A stretch of 64,000 nt of DNA from Pseudobutyrivibrio ruminis HUN009 (GTDB lineage Bacteria > Bacillota > Clostridia > Lachnospirales > Lachnospiraceae), in contig NZ_JNLH01000001.1 in assembly GCF_000703005.1 (NCBI RefSeq), positions 2,163,001 to 2,227,000 on the forward strand, read 5' to 3'. Below, in pieces: positions 62,450 through 64,000 of this stretch. Within the stretch, counting starts at the first letter, position 1. Every line of letters starts with the position of its first letter. A model generated the notes under the pieces. That model made no database searches. It was not told the origin of the DNA and saw only the letters and a program-made list of their open reading frames with translations. Position numbers and translations under genes: made by a program.

Positions 62450-63685
62450 TTAATTATTTTCGCAGATTTTTGCTAAACCAAATATTGCTATTACTACTCC
62501 TATGAAAGTAATGATTGTACCAAACCATAAAGTTGGTGTTACGCCAATGATTCTTATTAATACTCCACCAAGCAAACTAGAAAGCAAATTACTAAATGTC
62601 ATAGCAATAGTAACGAATGCCTGGCCCTTTACCGCATCCTGCTTATTCATTATCTCATCTACAAAATGAACAGATGCAGGTATAAAAATGGCAAAAGCCA
62701 ACGCCTGGAATAACATACTAAAATAAAGTAATCCAACAGAGGTTGCTAAAGTTGTAACTAATATTTTAACCAAATAAAATATAGCTGAAACACCAAGCAA
62801 CTTAATAGAGCCAAACTTATCTTTAAGCTGATTGAAGAAAATCATAGCAGGAAGCTCAACAATTGCCTGAAGTGCTAAAAGACCTCCATTGCTAGCCTCA
62901 TTACCACCAACGTTAACAGTAATTTGATATAAGAAATTGTTTATTAAAACATGCCCAAAATAAAAACAAACAACTCCAATAAGGAATACAAAAAACATTT
63001 CGTATTTATCAATGAATGCCTTTACCGATTCTAAGCTAAAGTTGTTATCCTTTGATTCATCCGAAAAAGGATCATAATCATCTTGTATTTCAATTCCAGA
63101 ATACTTCAGTTCTCTATAAATAAGAATAATAACCACAACAAATGTAGCTGATACAACAAAACCTAGAATGGTAACTGCTCTTTCAGTTGTAAGTGTCATG
63201 AAATTTCCGGCAAGTAAACTCATTATAAAAAAGAAGAACGAACCACTTGCTCTGGCAACCCCGAAATTCATTTTCACATTATACTTTTCTATATGAAAAT
63301 TTAATGCATTCAAAAACGGTTGAATCACTGTAGCAACCATAGCACCAATAAAGAATGTAAAGCTAGTTCCAAATCCTTTAGAATTTGTACCAATAGCAAA
63401 GAATAAATCCAATGTAACTATAGCTCCAAGCAAAGCTAATACGTCTACAACATCGAAACTAGACGCTTTATCAGTGAGATAAGAAACAACCTGCTGTAGA
63501 ACTGTTGCCACTAAAAAAGCAATAGCAAACAAAGCCCCTATCCCAACTGTAGAATAGCCTCTGTTTGACAAGTAAGCTGAGCCCATACTAATTGTGCAAC
63601 ACACCATCATCCAATAAAGCCCTTGAGCTATTATGTAGTATAAATTCAGTCTATACTCTCTTGACTCTTTAATTTGAAAAATCAT
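62450..63685 (-). CDS. MFS-family transporter
   Basis: 411 residues with twelve predicted helices in two bundles around a cytoplasmic loop (about 195-225). The layout (AYLSNRGYSTVGIGALFAI, NFGVARASGSFFFFI) is that of the LacY-like MFS_1/phenylpropionate-permease group. The substrate is unknown. It reads divergently from the gene at the right edge. Confidence 0.85.
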   Translation of the reverse strand: MIFQIKESREYRLNLYYIIAQGLYWMMVCCTISMGSAYLSNRGYSTVGIGALFAIAFLVATVLQQVVSYLTDKASSFDVVDVLALLGAIVTLDLFFAIGTNSKGFGTSFTFFIGAMVATVIQPFLNALNFHIEKYNVKMNFGVARASGSFFFFIMSLLAGNFMTLTTERAVTILGFVVSATFVVVIILIYRELKYSGIEIQDDYDPFSDESKDNNFSLESVKAFIDKYEMFFVFLIGVVCFYFGHVLINNFLYQITVNVGGNEASNGGLLALQAIVELPAMIFFNQLKDKFGSIKLLGVSAIFYLVKILVTTLATSVGLLYFSMLFQALAFAIFIPASVHFVDEIMNKQDAVKGQAFVTIAMTFSNLLSSLLGGVLIRIIGVTPTLWFGTIITFIGVVIAIFGLAKICENN

Positions 63686-63792
63686 GACAAACTCCTCAAA
63701 AAATTTTTAATATATTATGAATTTTACATTTCTAACAATCATTTATGATATATTATTAATGAATTTTTAAAACACCTGAAAGGAAAGAATAT

Positions 63793-64000
63793 ATGGCAAA
63801 AAAAGTTTTAAAAACCATTCTTATTATTCTATTAATTATTGTTCTTTTATTTGTAGGGTATGTAATTTATGTTTTTGCTTCATATTATCGTTTAGACGAT
63901 AATCTCGAACTAGAAGTTGAAGGTTCTGCATCTGAAGATACCCTCTCAATCGGCGAAACATACCGTATTACATCAGCAAACCTTGGTTTTGGAGCATACT
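63793..64000 (+). CDS. Endonuclease/exonuclease/phosphatase-family protein, N-terminal part
   Basis: The reading frame is cut by the right edge of the window. The ATG at 63793 follows GAAAGGAAAG. The first 69 residues contain one membrane helix (about 7-30) and then an exported beginning with the segment ITSANLGFGAY. This fits the start of Lachnospiraceae membrane-anchored endonuclease/exonuclease/phosphatase-fold proteins, but too little is visible to be certain. Confidence 0.5.
   Translation, partial: MAKKVLKTILIILLIIVLLFVGYVIYVFASYYRLDDNLELEVEGSASEDTLSIGETYRITSANLGFGAY

Noticed and set aside
1..64000. CRISPR arrays, tRNA or rRNA genes, prophage or insertion sequences
   Set aside because: No regularly spaced repeats, no cloverleaf-like sequences and no integrase or transposase proteins were seen on reading the intergenic regions and proteins.

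Overview
The window looks like a chromosomal segment of an anaerobic, motile, low-GC Firmicute of the family Lachnospiraceae, closest in flavour to Butyrivibrio/Pseudobutyrivibrio. This is inferred from gene content, not from a database search: a Na+/H+ Rnf complex, a biotin-dependent Na+-pumping decarboxylase cluster, a eukaryote-like NADP isocitrate dehydrogenase, a two-protein (AICAR transformylase plus PurO-like) end of purine synthesis, chemotaxis genes and AT-rich promoters with strong GGAGG ribosome binding sites. Almost all genes lie on the minus strand. I see no rRNA, tRNA, CRISPR array, insertion sequence, integrase or phage gene, and no gene-free stretch longer than about 255 bases.

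Layout. 1-7 kb: rnfCDGEAB and a co-directional exported FMN/FAD reductase of the fumarate-reductase type. 7-9 kb: a predicted YprB-like nuclease and cheR. 9-14 kb: ispH overlapping rpsA, cmk, an HI0933-type flavoprotein and a MurR/RpiR regulator. 14-19 kb: a five-gene Na+-translocating decarboxylase/transcarboxylase set with two different carboxyltransferase subunits. 19-25 kb: scpAB, idh and leuS, with two related structured hairpins in the leaders of scpA and idh. 24.7-28.8 kb: an accessory patch with a membrane-anchored XRE regulator, a GH114-like lipoprotein and two membrane proteins. 29-35 kb: dus, a zinc-ribbon protein, an EF-G paralogue, and tyrA-aroA read divergently from it. 35-41.6 kb: a large membrane protein, a ZIP metal transporter, a chemoreceptor, a SEC-C protein and an SH3/NlpC cell-wall hydrolase. 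41.6-49.7 kb: the classical rimP-nusA-ylxR-ylxQ-infB-rbfA-nrnA-truB-ribF operon. 49.9-51.8 kb: AICAR transformylase and PurO-type IMP cyclohydrolase behind a PurBox-like site. 52-64 kb: a diguanylate-cyclase-like protein, a FliD-like orphan, hisHF with a large acidic membrane protein, cheV with a lipoprotein, an OmpR/histidine-kinase pair, an MFS transporter and the start of an endonuclease/exonuclease/phosphatase-family gene cut by the window edge.

How it fits together. Rnf oxidises ferredoxin and builds an ion gradient, and the decarboxylase cluster pumps Na+ from carboxylate decarboxylation, so both contribute to membrane energetics of a fermenter. The exported flavoprotein beside Rnf may be an extracytoplasmic electron sink. 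CheR, CheV, an MCP and a FliD-like protein indicate flagellar motility. The most unusual unexplained signal is the pair of roughly 83-nt imperfect hairpins (20632-20714 and 22093-22175). They share a core (minus strand AAGCGA, 10-11 nt, GAGCG) but have different arms that still pair, which is the pattern expected of a conserved structured RNA.
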